The notes below the pieces were generated by a model, which was not told where the DNA came from, did not search any database, and saw only the letters and a list, made by a program, of their open reading frames with translations. A stretch of 64,000 nucleotides of DNA from assembly GCA_016808115.1 (NCBI GenBank), contig JAEQBH010002960.1, forward strand, positions 124,001 to 188,000, given 5' to 3'. A program made the position numbers and the translations under genes. Below, piece by piece: positions 35,261 to 45,569 of this stretch (positions are counted from its first letter, which is position 1; every line of letters starts with the position of its first letter). This stretch comes from Tetrastigma voinierianum. Lineage: Eukaryota > Streptophyta > Magnoliopsida > Vitales > Vitaceae.

Positions 35261-36844
35261 ACGCCACCGGCCCGGGTCTCATCCCCCTATTGAGCGTCCC
35301 GGATGATGCGCTCTAAATCTCTGGAGGTTCTTAGGACCTCCACAGGCTACCCGCTATGCTAGCACATTGCTATATAGCGGTAGATTCGCGATACCTCTGG
35401 CCTCGACAAAGGCTGGCGATGTCGAATCGGGTGGCTGGTCAAATCATCGGTGTTTTTGTTAGCCACAGTTGAGGCGATCTCGGCGTCCTGCCTCTACTAG
35501 CCATCTACACAATCAACATAGCGGTCAATATACAATCTGTTATCAGGCATAAAGCACGGCCCGACGCCATCATACACAAAACCGATTGTATATACATTGT
35601 CTTGCGTTTTATGGTAATAAAGGCAATTAATTACCCTGTCATAAACATTGTTTTGACAAAATTTATTTTGAAAATTCATTTTTTGAAATTCTATTTTTCG
35701 AAAATTTTGTCTGATTAATTAAATTTAGAATATTTTTTTTTTTCGAAAAAATTTTGTAATGTATAGTTAAATACAATGCAGTATCTCTGAGGCATAAACA
35801 CAGCCTCGAGATACTATTCACACCGCTTCTCTGCCCACACCGCTGCCCATGTCGCGACCTCAAAATAATGTAAAACATCAGTACTACTTCGATAAGGTAG
35901 GCCTCCAAACTTGATTGACATCTAACTCTGATCAATTACTGATCGCGACACGAAGGATGTGTGACACATTCCCTCTAATTAAAGTTACGACACCAAGCGC
36001 AGGCGATCACGACCTCATATATCTTGGCCCGGTCGTGATCGCAGCATTCATACCCAGTCGGTAGGCGTAGTATTTGCTGCTGTATTCTTGTATTTGTTCT
36101 TGTGTATGACCAGCCACTACCTGGCACTTTGATGTCTTCTGTCACGACCTCAAATCTAAGTGCGACCTTGCTTGGAAATTGGCGTTAGCCATTCCGACAT
36201 AACACTTAAAGTTTTTCAAAGTACATAGTGGCTTCCACCTTCTCCACGGATCAAATGGCCTAACCTTGCTATTTACTCCTCAAATTGTAGATTAGTACAA
36301 CTCTTTCCTTATTGTCTTGGCTTGAATCATTTTTCGAGAATTCCTGACAATTCTTATGTTATTTGACGTTATTAAATTTTTCATTTTCATTCAAATAAAT
36401 TTATAAAATTTATTTTATTCTAATTCTTAAGTTTAATACATAAAACATGATATTTTCTTCGATTCTAATCAATATTATTATAAAATTTATTTTCTTAGAT
36501 TTCTTTTTCGTTTTATTCTTTATGCCATAATCTTTTTCAGTATTTCTGTATCAGAGTTCAAACTTCTTTATAAATTTCATGACATGCCACACTTCAAACA
36601 CCGACAATTCTGATCTTCAAACATAATGCGGCGTATGGTATCTTCAGTTTTTGTCGTGATTTTCCACAGATAAAATCTCAGCGCCTGCCGCTGAACCCAC
36701 TGGTAGATGGTTCTTGCCCTCAGGGCCACCAGACTCATTTAAGTCACTCAATCTCGGTTTCTCTTGCCTGTCGTTGCATCGACCACCCAGTGGTGGTGGA
36801 TTCAGCTCAAATCTGGGTGTTGTGTGCCTAAAAACGATCGCCAT
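35261..36844 (-). other. Leader of the nested gypsy element
   Basis: Region between gag and the 5' LTR. No motif-bearing ORF is seen. It contains one exact GTCGCGAC (35851-35858) and several near-copies (atcgcgac at 35942, tcacgacctc, ggtcgtgatcgc). These echo the palindrome cluster in the leader of the element at 60 kb. No clean primer site is visible at the LTR edge (aacgatcgccat could be a decayed one). Confidence 0.5.
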
Positions 36845-38761
36845 TGTGGCGCCCCGACGGAATTAGTTCTTCTCGTCGCCGTAGAATCTCAGTGAATCGT
36901 GGGTTTACGGCGCCATGAAAATCAGGTGGGGAATCTCTTTATGAGCTCATAAATACAATACACATATCTGTCCCAATGATTAATACAATCATATTAATCA
37001 TGGATAAAGCGACCTCATTGAGACCCATATACAATCGAAAAACATACCCATTTCTGAATCCATTATATCCAATGATTAAAGTTAATGTTTTACTCATATA
37101 TCCCCATTGTTCAACAAGGTTTAATATGTATATCAAATACAAGCCAAACTCTTAAATCCTCAGATATCTGGATGACGTCCCCTAACATGCTCTCCTGTGC
37201 ACGTAAAAAGGGGTCCCACGACGGGAGTGAGCTAATTTTCGACCAGGAGGAATCACCACAAGTGGGCTACTCACCACTAAAGTGAGTGCAATGTTCCCAG
37301 TAGCACATTAGTAAATACATTGTCTGCCGAATGTCTAACAAATCACCATAAATCTAGTCTTGCAGGCTCCCTCACATAACTAAGCCTGATATGAAAGTAT
37401 TAATTTTTATTTGTTTGTGGACAACTCTCCGTGTGTATATATATCAATTGGTTTACAGCTCCGCTGATTGAATCTGCATTATTGTTTGTGGACTACCCTC
37501 CGATGCATGTCAATTGGGCCGTCTCCGACGATTGATATTTTCAGTTTGGACTACCCTCCGATGATTAATATTTTGTTGCATAAGACTTGTTTTCTCTAGA
37601 CTCATCTGCATAACCCACCCTGCCAGTTCACCAAGGGATGTTTCGATTGCATATGGAATCACATATGCCAATTCCAATAAATTGTCACATGCAAATATGC
37701 GCGTGCACATATCACATAATATCCAATCACACAATCATATCATGTAATTAATCAATCCATACATAAAAATTAGCTCACTTGTTCAATGTTTCAAACCACG
37801 AGCAATTCAATTTGAATCACCGATCAAACACATTTTTGCAAAAATATATTTTCGTGTCATTATTCTACGGAACGAGAGTAAAACCCTAGACTGGTTCTAA
37901 CACTCACTTTCATTCATCGATTCACTTTGTGAACCCAGCATTTCACGGCCATTTCGGCCTTGCCTGTTTCTAATACAATCATAGCATGATCACACCCTTA
38001 GACACCCAAGCGGTTCGTGGCTTGATCCACAATTTGTAAATTTGATCCATAAGTAGTGTTCGGTCCCAAGTTTTGGGACCGATCAAACGGCCCCTCACGG
38101 CCTCATTCAGCTCAAACATTTGCAAAGTAGTTAAAAGAGGGAATACAACCCAAGTAGGGAGAAACCCCTACCTCTTGGAGTTTGTCAAAACTCCTCAAAT
38201 CGGGCTTGCGTAGCTGCTCCGCGTGGAACAACTTTCTTTTTGTCAGCGGATTCTTATTGGTCGGAATGCAGATATTCTAGAGAGAAGTGGGCGTTCTCTC
38301 TGAATTTCCTCCATGTTTAGCCCTGTCTCTTTTTCCCATTCACGTTTTTCTTTTGCTTTTGAAGAAGACAAACATATTCCATTATTTTATCTTCTAGTGA
38401 CTTAAGTCCATTTAATCAATCAATTCCTTCTTTCTCAGTTTGACATTCGGCCTTCTTCGACCAATCACCGTGGTTTGTCTTTCTCATACCACTTATGGCA
38501 CATGAGTACTTGTTATATGTGACTTTACCGTCGTCAAAATCGTTTTACTACGAAGCGATGTACCGAAAAGCGTGGAAATTGGCGTCTGAATATTAATTTT
38601 ACGTGCTAACTAGATTTTTCGAGACGATTCCAACGATGCAATCCGTTTTGTCATCCGAGATCTAGAGAATAAATTCCGGATTTTTAATTAAAATTACAAT
38701 TTTGTAATCGAAATTACGATTTTGCCATTATTGCAAAATTTGGAATTTCTCAGGTCTTACA
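36845..38761 (-). mobile_element. 5' LTR of the nested Ty3/gypsy element
   Basis: Homologous to the 3' LTR through shared blocks (ttagctcacttg, cgtgtcattattc, gtgctaactagatttttcgagacg, aatttctcaggtcttaca). The right end is followed by the target duplication ctatt. Substitutions and small indels between the two LTRs show that the insertion is old. Confidence 0.87.
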
Positions 38762-38975
38762 CTATTAGTAGTAGTAGTTTTATCATCGCTTTTGTTTACT
38801 TGACATTTGTCTGATATATTAACTGTAATTTAAATTGTCTTACTTCACATTATGAAACCTGGAAAGTCTGATATTCTTAACACAATGTATTGATCTTGTT
38901 AAAATTGGTCAAATTGTTGAAATCATTCATATGACAGTGAAAATCCCCTTCTCTTTATATATGGAATTCTGCAGT

Positions 38976-39140
38976 ATCCAGATTTTGCTTGTGGTGCAAA
39001 TTCAATGAATCAACCTGTTGCAGGATACTTATTGTCTGATATATTTGCAGGTAAGGGTCCGGTTCATGATGTTCAGTGGTCATCTTCTGGTTCAAGGAAA
39101 TTTGACACCGTGGTTCCAGTGGGAGAAGCTTACTAGTAGT
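38976..39140 (+). pseudogene. Host-gene-like fragment inside the MULE, identity uncertain
   Basis: An AG acceptor (ttctgcag) precedes an open stretch YPDFACGANSMNQPVAGYLL, then SDIFAGKGPVHDVQWSSSGS and a stop at about 39136. GPVHDVQWS..GS recalls the beta-propeller repeat of eIF2A, but the preceding residues do not fit that protein, so I leave it unnamed. It lies between the transposase and the right TIR, where MULEs often carry captured gene pieces. Confidence 0.3.
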
Positions 39141-39202
39141 ATTAAAAACACTAGTAATCAGTAAAAGTTTAACACCGTGTTTTATGGAAACTTGTTTTTC
39201 TT

Positions 39203-39470
39203 TCTCACAGGTATGGAAACTGCAGTGCCCCAAGTGCCAGCAGTAGCAGCTGCTAAGAAGGAAGGAACCCAGCATAAGGGTTGCAGGAAAGAAAAAGCCA
39301 TCGCTTTTTGTCACATTAATTTCCGATGATGAAGATAATGATTGGGCTGATGAAGATTTTGATGAGGACGATTTTGAGATTGAAGAAGTAGCTGCTGCCC
39401 CAGCTGCAAATAAGAAGGGAGGCAGATGTTGTACTGAGAAGAAGCGGTTGCATAACTCTAGACACAATCA
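39203..39470 (+). pseudogene. Possible topoisomerase II C-terminal tail fragment in the MULE
   Basis: After a CAG acceptor the plus strand reads METAVPQVPAVAAAKKEGTQ. After a frameshift it reads SLFVTLISDDEDNDWADEDF, then DEDDFEIEEVAAAPAANKKG. Alternating Ala/Lys-rich and acidic blocks of this form are characteristic of the unstructured C-terminal tail of plant DNA topoisomerase II. However, such low-complexity tails occur in other nuclear proteins too. A frameshift and the lack of any enzyme domain make it a fragment, probably captured by the MULE. Confidence 0.33.
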
Positions 39471-40174
39471 GAATTTCGAAGCAATATTTGAATGCATCAA
39501 TTTCATACACAATCATTGAACATGGCCACGTCCTTTTCATTTTAGCTGCAGCATTACATTTTGAAAATTTGCTTCAAATTCGGTAACATTGTTGTTGCAA
39601 TTTTAATGGTAGCAATTATTTGAAAAATTTCTCAAGGAAACCCCGTGTATTGTCATTGGAAAAAAAAAGTTCCAGAAATGATATCTCGTTTGTTTGTTTG
39701 TTTCTCAGGAAGATATTTGGTAGCAATAACTAAACTGTAACCTCATCAAATATAAATTACAATATATTAAAAAGGTATATTATGAAACAGTTAGAGTTTA
39801 AATTTGAGTATTGATTTTAAAAAAGTGTTTAGTTTTTATAAAACCATTAAATATAACAAAAGTTACAAGTATTTTTATTACTTTAAAAAAATTCCAAAAG
39901 CGACTTTCCGGAATTTTAAGATTGTTTTGTAATTGCTAAAACCCTTTTTGAATATTGGAAAAAGAGAAGAGAGGGGGTACGTGTGTCGAGATCCACTATC
40001 AAAAGCAAAAACCCCACGGTTCGGGGAAATGAGGGAGCCTATGCATCACTGAAAATTTGAAAATTTTATTTTTAAGGATAGAAGATACCCATATATAGGT
40101 ACTTTAGTTTAGCTTCGCATTTAGTCCTAAAGAGTGTAAAAGTTGAAGATAGGGTGCGGCTATCAGCTGTTCAT

Positions 40175-40657
40175 ATCTAATAGAAGCACCTGTAAAGAGC
40201 ACCTACAAGGCAGGCAACCACGGAGGCGGGAGCGGTTGACGGGGGCAAGCGGGACGGGGCAAGCCTTGGCGAGGCAGCGCGATGGGAGAAAGAAGCGAGA
40301 AGGGGAGGAGGGAATAAGGAAAAAAACCACACAGCAGAAAACCCAAGCAAATCAATTCTTTTAATAAATGAACAGCGTGGCATTTAATTAGTTCAATTAT
40401 GGGTGTTGTGAGCGACAACATTTGAACTAATCAAAATGCGCATGGTTGTCGACGGTGACGATTAAGAAGTAAAATGCCGTAAAGTTCTGGCAGGCGATTA
40501 ACTCAAACCAAAGCGCTAGATCTGGTTCTTAAACTACAAGCACCTAAAATCTGGCATTCGGATTTAATAGGCTTTAAGCTCTGCTCGGGAATTATTTTGG
40601 ACGCCATATTAATTTTATTTTATTTTTTTTTAAATGTCTTATATCCGTACAAAACTC
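40175..40657 (-). repeat. Right terminal inverted repeat of the MULE
   Basis: Inverted partner of 20098-20580. The outer end, read inward on the minus strand, is gagttttgtacggatataag, identical to the left terminus over the first 20 bases. It is followed by the 9-bp duplication taaaataac. Confidence 0.85.
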
Positions 40658-40666
40658 TAAAATAAC

Positions 40667-41130
40667 AACAACAAGAAGAAGAGCAACAACATCTTATCCA
40701 TGTGTAAAAAAAAAACAAAAATAAGTAAAAATAGAGATACAAAAAATTAAAAAAAAATGCCAAGAATGAAGCAAGAGATGAATCACCGCTGGCCTTCTTG
40801 CCGATGTTGGTGTAGAGACCTGGACCTTTTCCCTTTTTTTTACCCCAAGAAAATGGCGATCGACGAAAGAGAAAAAAGGGAGAGAATGAGAAGTTATTTC
40901 CAGCTTCTGGGCTAAAGACAACGAAATATATAATGAAAACCCTAAAATGATATTATTATTTCTATTTTAGAATAATTTTGGAGCATTCGATCGTTCGGTC
41001 AGAGATCTTGGATCGATTTTTTGAGACTAGCAAAATATTAGTCTTAATTTAGTTGTCGGGCTGGTCGAATGGGCATGACTCAAGAATTACGGCCTTTAGT
41101 TTCAAGGTCTGATTCACTTGTTAAAATAAC
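40667..41130 (-). repeat. Duplicated VDAC/MATE segment, copy 2, right part
   Basis: Continues the copy 2 segment after the MULE: aacaacaagaagaagagcaa, then the intron, VDAC exon 1, leader, promoter, and homology to copy 1 up to gattcacttgttaaaataac. It matches 3497-3863. Copy 2 has about 90 extra bases (around 41008-41100) not in copy 1. Confidence 0.87.
40787..40833 (-). pseudogene. VDAC exon 1, copy 2, start codon lost
   Basis: The minus strand reads GKGPGLYTNIGKKA before a GT donor, matching the VDAC N-terminus. The initiator ATG present in copy 1 (3663-3665) is replaced by A-rich sequence, so the copy could not be translated normally even without the MULE. A telobox-bearing promoter follows (AAACCCTAA at 40937-40945). 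Confidence 0.82.
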
Positions 41131-41769
41131 TAATTTTAATTTTAAAAATTATTTATACATATTCAAGTTTGTAAATATAAAATCTTTAATTAATCAATTA
41201 GATATACCTTCAAATTAAATTTATAGTATGTAATTTTCTTTTTATAATAAGTATGTATTTTTATTTTTAAAAAAGTATATAGTTTTTTATATTTAAAAAC
41301 TAATTAGATTTTATGATTTATTAATATGATACTAAAATAAAATAAATTATTTTTACTTATATTTAGATTTTCTATCTATTTCATACAATAATGCTTCTAA
41401 AATGGATCAACTTAAAAAATATCATTAAATATAAAGTATCAAGTTGAACTAATTCCTTGACTCTTTTTTTAAGTGATAAGGAATTAAACGTCATAAAATA
41501 CATTTTTTCCTATAGTGAATATAATTTCCCATAGAAAAAACAACTCCAAATAAAAAAAATATCAAATGAGTTTTTAAGACTCTGATAAATAAAATTTAAT
41601 GATTTTTTAAATTATATGAATTTTATATGATATGTATAAATATAAACAAATGAGTTTGAATCATTTTACTAAAATAATTAATTGATTTTAAAAAATTTAT
41701 TTACTAAAATAATATGAGTAAATAAAAATTTATTTTATTATTGTTTTCTTTAAATATTCAATTTCACCT
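41131..41769. other. Very AT-rich DNA, nothing recognised
   Basis: Long A/T runs, no coding motif, no clear repeat boundary. Confidence 0.5.
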
Positions 41770-42232
41770 ACAAAAAATTTAGTAGGTAACTACTTAACAA
41801 AAATAATTTAAAAATATGTATATTTACCTATAAAACATGGTAGTAGTTAAACTAATGAGAAATAAAAAAAATATTTCTCAGTTTACCTACAATAATTCAG
41901 TAGGTAATAATAGAATCATAAATATAATAGGTAAATTGTAGGTACATTATCGCTAATATATTGCATCAAAAATTGGTGTTATATTTACCGACTAAATAGT
42001 TTTGTAGGTAAATTATAGGTAAGTTGTCGCAAATATCTTGCGTAAAAAATTGGCGTCATATTTATCAACTAAATAGTTTTGTAGGTAAATATTAGTACGT
42101 ATTCTGTAGGTAAATTGTTGAAAATATATTTTTCTAAATTTTGTAGGTAATTTGTTAGTAAACCCCTATTTTTACTTACAAAATTGCTGTAGTAGGTAAA
42201 TTCAATAAGTAAATTGTTAAATTCTTATTGTG
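41770..42232. mobile_element. Possible decayed CACTA-type element end
   Basis: The stretch contains about a dozen taggtaa or ttaccta motifs in both orientations (for example cctacaaaaaatttagtaggtaa and tttacctacaataattcagt). It finishes in ttcttattgtg, close to the ttcttgtagtg terminus of CACTA (En/Spm) elements. Clustered short inverted motifs next to a CACTA end fit subterminal transposase-binding sites. No partner terminus or transposase was found. Confidence 0.42.
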
Positions 42233-42324
42233 TAAAAATGATCTATTATATATTTAACACATTTTTTTAATCATTTTGTGAAGGACTAATTTTGATGCCC
42301 ATGTAAATTATGTTCAGCGAAACC

Positions 42325-43045
42325 AATGATCAAAATATCGGTAATTGGATTTTACGGAAATATCGAAAATATCGGTGGATATTTTTACAAAAATATCGAT
42401 TCGATTAAAATTTTTCATATTTTAATTATATAGATGATGAGAAATGATTCATATCTTAATTAATTGAATTAAATCAAATGGATTAGTAATTATTAAATTA
42501 AATATGTTATATTTAATATATTATTCGAATATTATATTAAAGATATATTACTTATTTGTTTTGTTATTATTATAAATATTATGTAAATAATGAGGAGATT
42601 CAAATATTATATATTATAATTTTAAATTTTTAAATGATATTATTTTACTTCTTTTTAACTTTCAAATTAATATTTGATTTAAAAAATATTATAAGTTATA
42701 ATGTAAAATAAAAATAAAATAAAATATTATAATCATATGAGTGGTAGAGATTATGAACCAATAATAATAAAGAATATAAAAAAAAGTTTGCACTATATAA
42801 AATCGTGCAATCGTGAAGCTAGCGAGTTGGAGAGTCATTTCAGGCATTTTGAGTGGGTTCGAAACCCTCCATTTTTTGAGCCAAAGAACAAAAAGGAAAA
42901 AACAGGGAAATATCAGGAAAAATCGAGAAAACGAAATTTCGGTGGAGATATCTTATCGATCTCCACGAGTAAATTCATCGATATTCCCGATTCGAAATAT
43001 CGAAAAATTTTATTCCTATTTGGCCCGAATGACATCGATATTTAA
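42325..43045. repeat. Unclassified atatcg-rich repeat with a tRNA-like core
   Basis: Both ends are rich in atatcg, aaatatcg and tcggtggatat motifs, flanking an AT-rich interior. At 42820-42866 there is a tagcgagttgg box (A-box-like) and a ggttcgaaacc box (perfect B-box-like), 25 bases apart. Together these make a candidate internal RNA polymerase III promoter. This could be a SINE or a tRNA-derived repeat inserted in a larger element. No clean terminal repeats were found. Confidence 0.42.
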
Positions 43046-43341
43046 TAGGTATAATTAATATATCTATATCTTGCCAAAATGGCAATGTCATTTTCACTAT
43101 TAAAGAATAAGAAATATAAAAATATTGGTACATAATTAACCTTATCTCCTGTTTTGTAATTTTATAAAATAATAAATTCATGAATTCGGGTTCCTACTAA
43201 AAGTCAAATTTCATGAATAGAATAATTAAGGTATTAAATTAGTCAAATTAATTTTTATTAATTACAAGTTATTTTTTAAAAATTTTTAGATATTTTTAGA
43301 GAATATTTTGATATATAAATTTTTAATGAAAAAATAATTTT

Positions 43342-43779
43342 ATTGATTCAAAATTGTAAAAAAATGGATATATCCAAGATATAAATTATTAAAAAACATA
43401 AAGGGTGACATAATATCCCATATTAATAATATAATAAATTGCCTATCAATTTGATAATATAATGACTATAATATTTATGACAGTTCTTTAACATATTGAC
43501 TTCCATAATATGATATATTCCGTGTCAATTTATTTTGTCTGTTTATATGTCTCTACATAAATAAAATGTTCACCTTTTATGTTTTTTAATAATTTATATA
43601 TTGGATATATCCATTTTTTATAATTTTGAATCAATAATATAATAAACCGCCTATCAATTTGATAATATAGTAGTATATATTTATGTACAATTATTTTAAC
43701 ATATTGAAACCTTTAATATGATATGACCGTGTCCGGAATTTGTTTTGTCTGTTTATATGTCTATACATAAATAAAATGT
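43342..43779. repeat. Composite inverted/direct repeat
   Basis: An inverted pair lies at 43342-43407 and 43571-43635 (attgattcaaaatt and its complement, with ggatatatcc inside both arms). A direct pair of about 145 bp lies at 43425-43570 and 43633-43779 (aataatataataaa to acataaataaaatgt). The second inverted arm sits exactly between the two direct copies. Confidence 0.85.
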
Positions 43780-44049
43780 CATAACAAGATGATGATACAA
43801 AAAACAAGATAAGACTTAAATTTTTATAAAAAAAACTATTTTATTAACCAAAAAAATGAAAAAAAAATAGATTCATATGAGCAATTTCAAATCAAGAATT
43901 ACTAAAAAAAATCACTTACCTTGCAAGAGGAAAAGAGGATAAAAAGGAACAACACTAGAGAAATTATTAATATATTTGATTTCTCTAAAACATCATTTCT
44001 TTAGTTTCTCAACAGCTTCCAACATAGAAAATTATTTCTTAGGGAAGCT

Positions 44050-45193
44050 TTGCAGGCCTTCATCTTCTCTATTAGATCTTCCACCTTCATTCTCACTTAC
44101 ACACTCTTTATCTTCGCCCAGTCGGAGGGTGATTGGGCTTTAGCAGGATCACGATCTTCTGTATACAAGACGATGCCAATCACACTTTTGGGGTATGTTT
44201 TCCTTTTTTTTGCTGTTTTACAATTTGGGGCTTTTTTTTATCTGTTTGGTTGGTGAGAAAAATGTGAGGAAAATGGAGAGATCTTGAGGGTTTGTTGTTT
44301 GGGAACTAGAAGAAAAGGGGTTGTTTGGGTTTTTTCCCCCTCTTATGATCTTCTGCGATGTGGGTCTTCCCTGTCTGTTTGGCTGGTGAGAAATGAAGAG
44401 AATGAAGTTTTGGATCTTGAATTTTTTTGTTGTTTGGGAACTATGGGAAATGCATGCTGCTGAGAGAATCTAGCACAAGTATGGGACTTTGAATTCTAAA
44501 TTTTGAAACCTAGGTTTTTGCTTGTTTGCAATTTTCAGTTTTCCTTTTTCCCCTTGTTTAGTTCTTTGAGAAAATTTGAGTAAATGTGAGAGTTTGAGCA
44601 TTGAGACTAAGATTTTACATGTGGAACTTGAGCCGGATGCAGTAACATTTGGTGTAATTTTCCCCAGTTTGATGAGAAAACTTTTTGGTGAAACATTTGG
44701 TATTTTTTCTAAAGCAGTTATTGGGGAATGAAAATTATCATAAGGCATTAACAGGTGTGATCCTAGGCAATTTTCTTGGCCTTTTTCCTGGAAACATCAA
44801 ATTTTTTATATTTTCATTTTCATCGAGAACTTTACGGAAGAATAGATCTTTTTTTTTAATTTCTTCTGATGTCCCACTTTTTGAGATTTTTTTTTTCCTT
44901 TTTGAGATTCATAATTCAGATAATGCATTTCAAAGAGTTGGAACGAAACATACTAATAAGCTGTCTGATAGGCAAAATGCAGTGTGGAAACAAAAACAAC
45001 ACTAACATACATTTTCCATTTTCTTCCCTTATATTTTCTCAGCAACCAAACAGTTCATTTTTATCTATTCACATTCATTTTATATCTTTGTTTTGTCCCT
45101 AATTCAGGTATTTGAATTGGGCTTGAAGAAAAAAGTGAGAGAGATGCTCCCCATTATTGTATTCAAGGAAAGCTTCTTTGTCTCTGATACACA
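44050..45193 (+). pseudogene. ATL-type RING-H2 ubiquitin ligase gene, 5' part only
   Basis: ATL proteins are membrane-anchored E3 ubiquitin ligases. The first exon reads SSVYKTMPITLLGYVFLFFA then VLQFGAFFYLFGW (44145-44256), the typical N-terminal SVYK.MPI..LG segment and transmembrane helix. The second exon (45108-45193) reads GLKKKVREMLPIIVFKESFF then VSDTQ and ends at a GTGAGT donor. These are the GLKKE.REMLP..VFKE.F and DTQ blocks just before the RING domain in ATL7/ATL59-like proteins. One base is missing at the start of exon 2, breaking YLNLGLKK. The RING-H2 exon (CxxC...HxxC) is absent: downstream is retrotransposon sequence. Confidence 0.78.
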
Positions 45194-45291
45194 GTGAGTT
45201 GGCATTCTTTAATTTTTAATTTTGTTTGTTTTTCTCTGATTGTTTATGTTATCACTCATGTGATTTTTTGTCTTTGATACATACATTGGGA

Positions 45292-45569
45292 TGATTTTGG
45301 CAAACATATCTAATAGTTAGGGATGGCAATGGTTTTGATTTTGGTCGAATTAGATTCCTTGCATGGATCCCCATTGGATTTAGATTTTATTTAAAGTCGT
45401 GAGGGTCCCTTGGGCTTAAAGTGGACAATATCTACATGGTTGGACCAGGTCGTTATTGTTGTGTTGAGGCTAAAAGGGCTGGGCAAATGCCTGAGTGGAG
45501 CAGAGTTGTTCCTATTACGCTATATTTTGGGTATAGGGGTATTTTTGTAATTTTGCAATATCCAAGGTT
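45292..45569. other. Repeat scraps between the ATL fragment and a gypsy LTR
   Basis: tagttagggatggcaatgg (about 45316) resembles the terminus of dispersed plant TIR elements. gtgagggtcccttgggctta followed by aagtggacaatatct and ggaccaggtcgtta (45399-45454) resembles the 3' end of a known type of plant LTR. Neither has a matching partner here. Confidence 0.35.

Larger units (their letters stand above)
24694..38761 (-). mobile_element. Full-length Ty3/gypsy element inserted in the MULE
   Basis: LTRs at both ends share tgtgacaccccaaaaccc/tgtggcgccccgac starts and aatttctcgggtcttaca ends. The whole is flanked by the exact 5-bp duplication ctatt (24689-24693 and 38762-38766). Orientation is minus: integrase is at the left and gag at the right. 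Order on the minus strand is 5' LTR (36845-38761), leader, gag, protease, RT/RNase H, integrase, C-terminal domain, 3' LTR (24694-28829). Two solo LTRs have inserted into it; without them it would be about 9.9 kb. The protein motifs (THLPRT-type integrase, VKVLW-type tail in its relative at 46.6 kb) suggest a chromovirus such as Tekay. Many stops and frameshifts make it inactive. Confidence 0.9.
20098..40657 (+). mobile_element. Mutator-like element (MULE) carrying nested insertions
   Basis: The left end gagttttgtacggatataag (20098) is the inverted copy of the right end (ending 40657). Inverted similarity continues, imperfectly, for about 480 bp on each side. The 9-bp direct repeats tgaaataac (20089-20097) and taaaataac (40658-40666) flank it; 9 bp is the MULE signature length. 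Joining the flanks restores the VDAC intron as seen in copy 1. A mudrA-type transposase lies inside. Total span is 20,560 bp, of which about 14.07 kb (24694-38766) is a later Ty3/gypsy insertion, giving an original size near 6.5 kb. The transposase is frameshifted, so the element is dead as read. Confidence 0.9.

Noticed and set aside
42737..43045. 102-codon ORF over the atatcg-rich repeat
   Set aside because: It overlaps repeat motifs and the tRNA-like boxes, has no family resemblance, and is Lys/Ile-rich as expected from AT-rich DNA.
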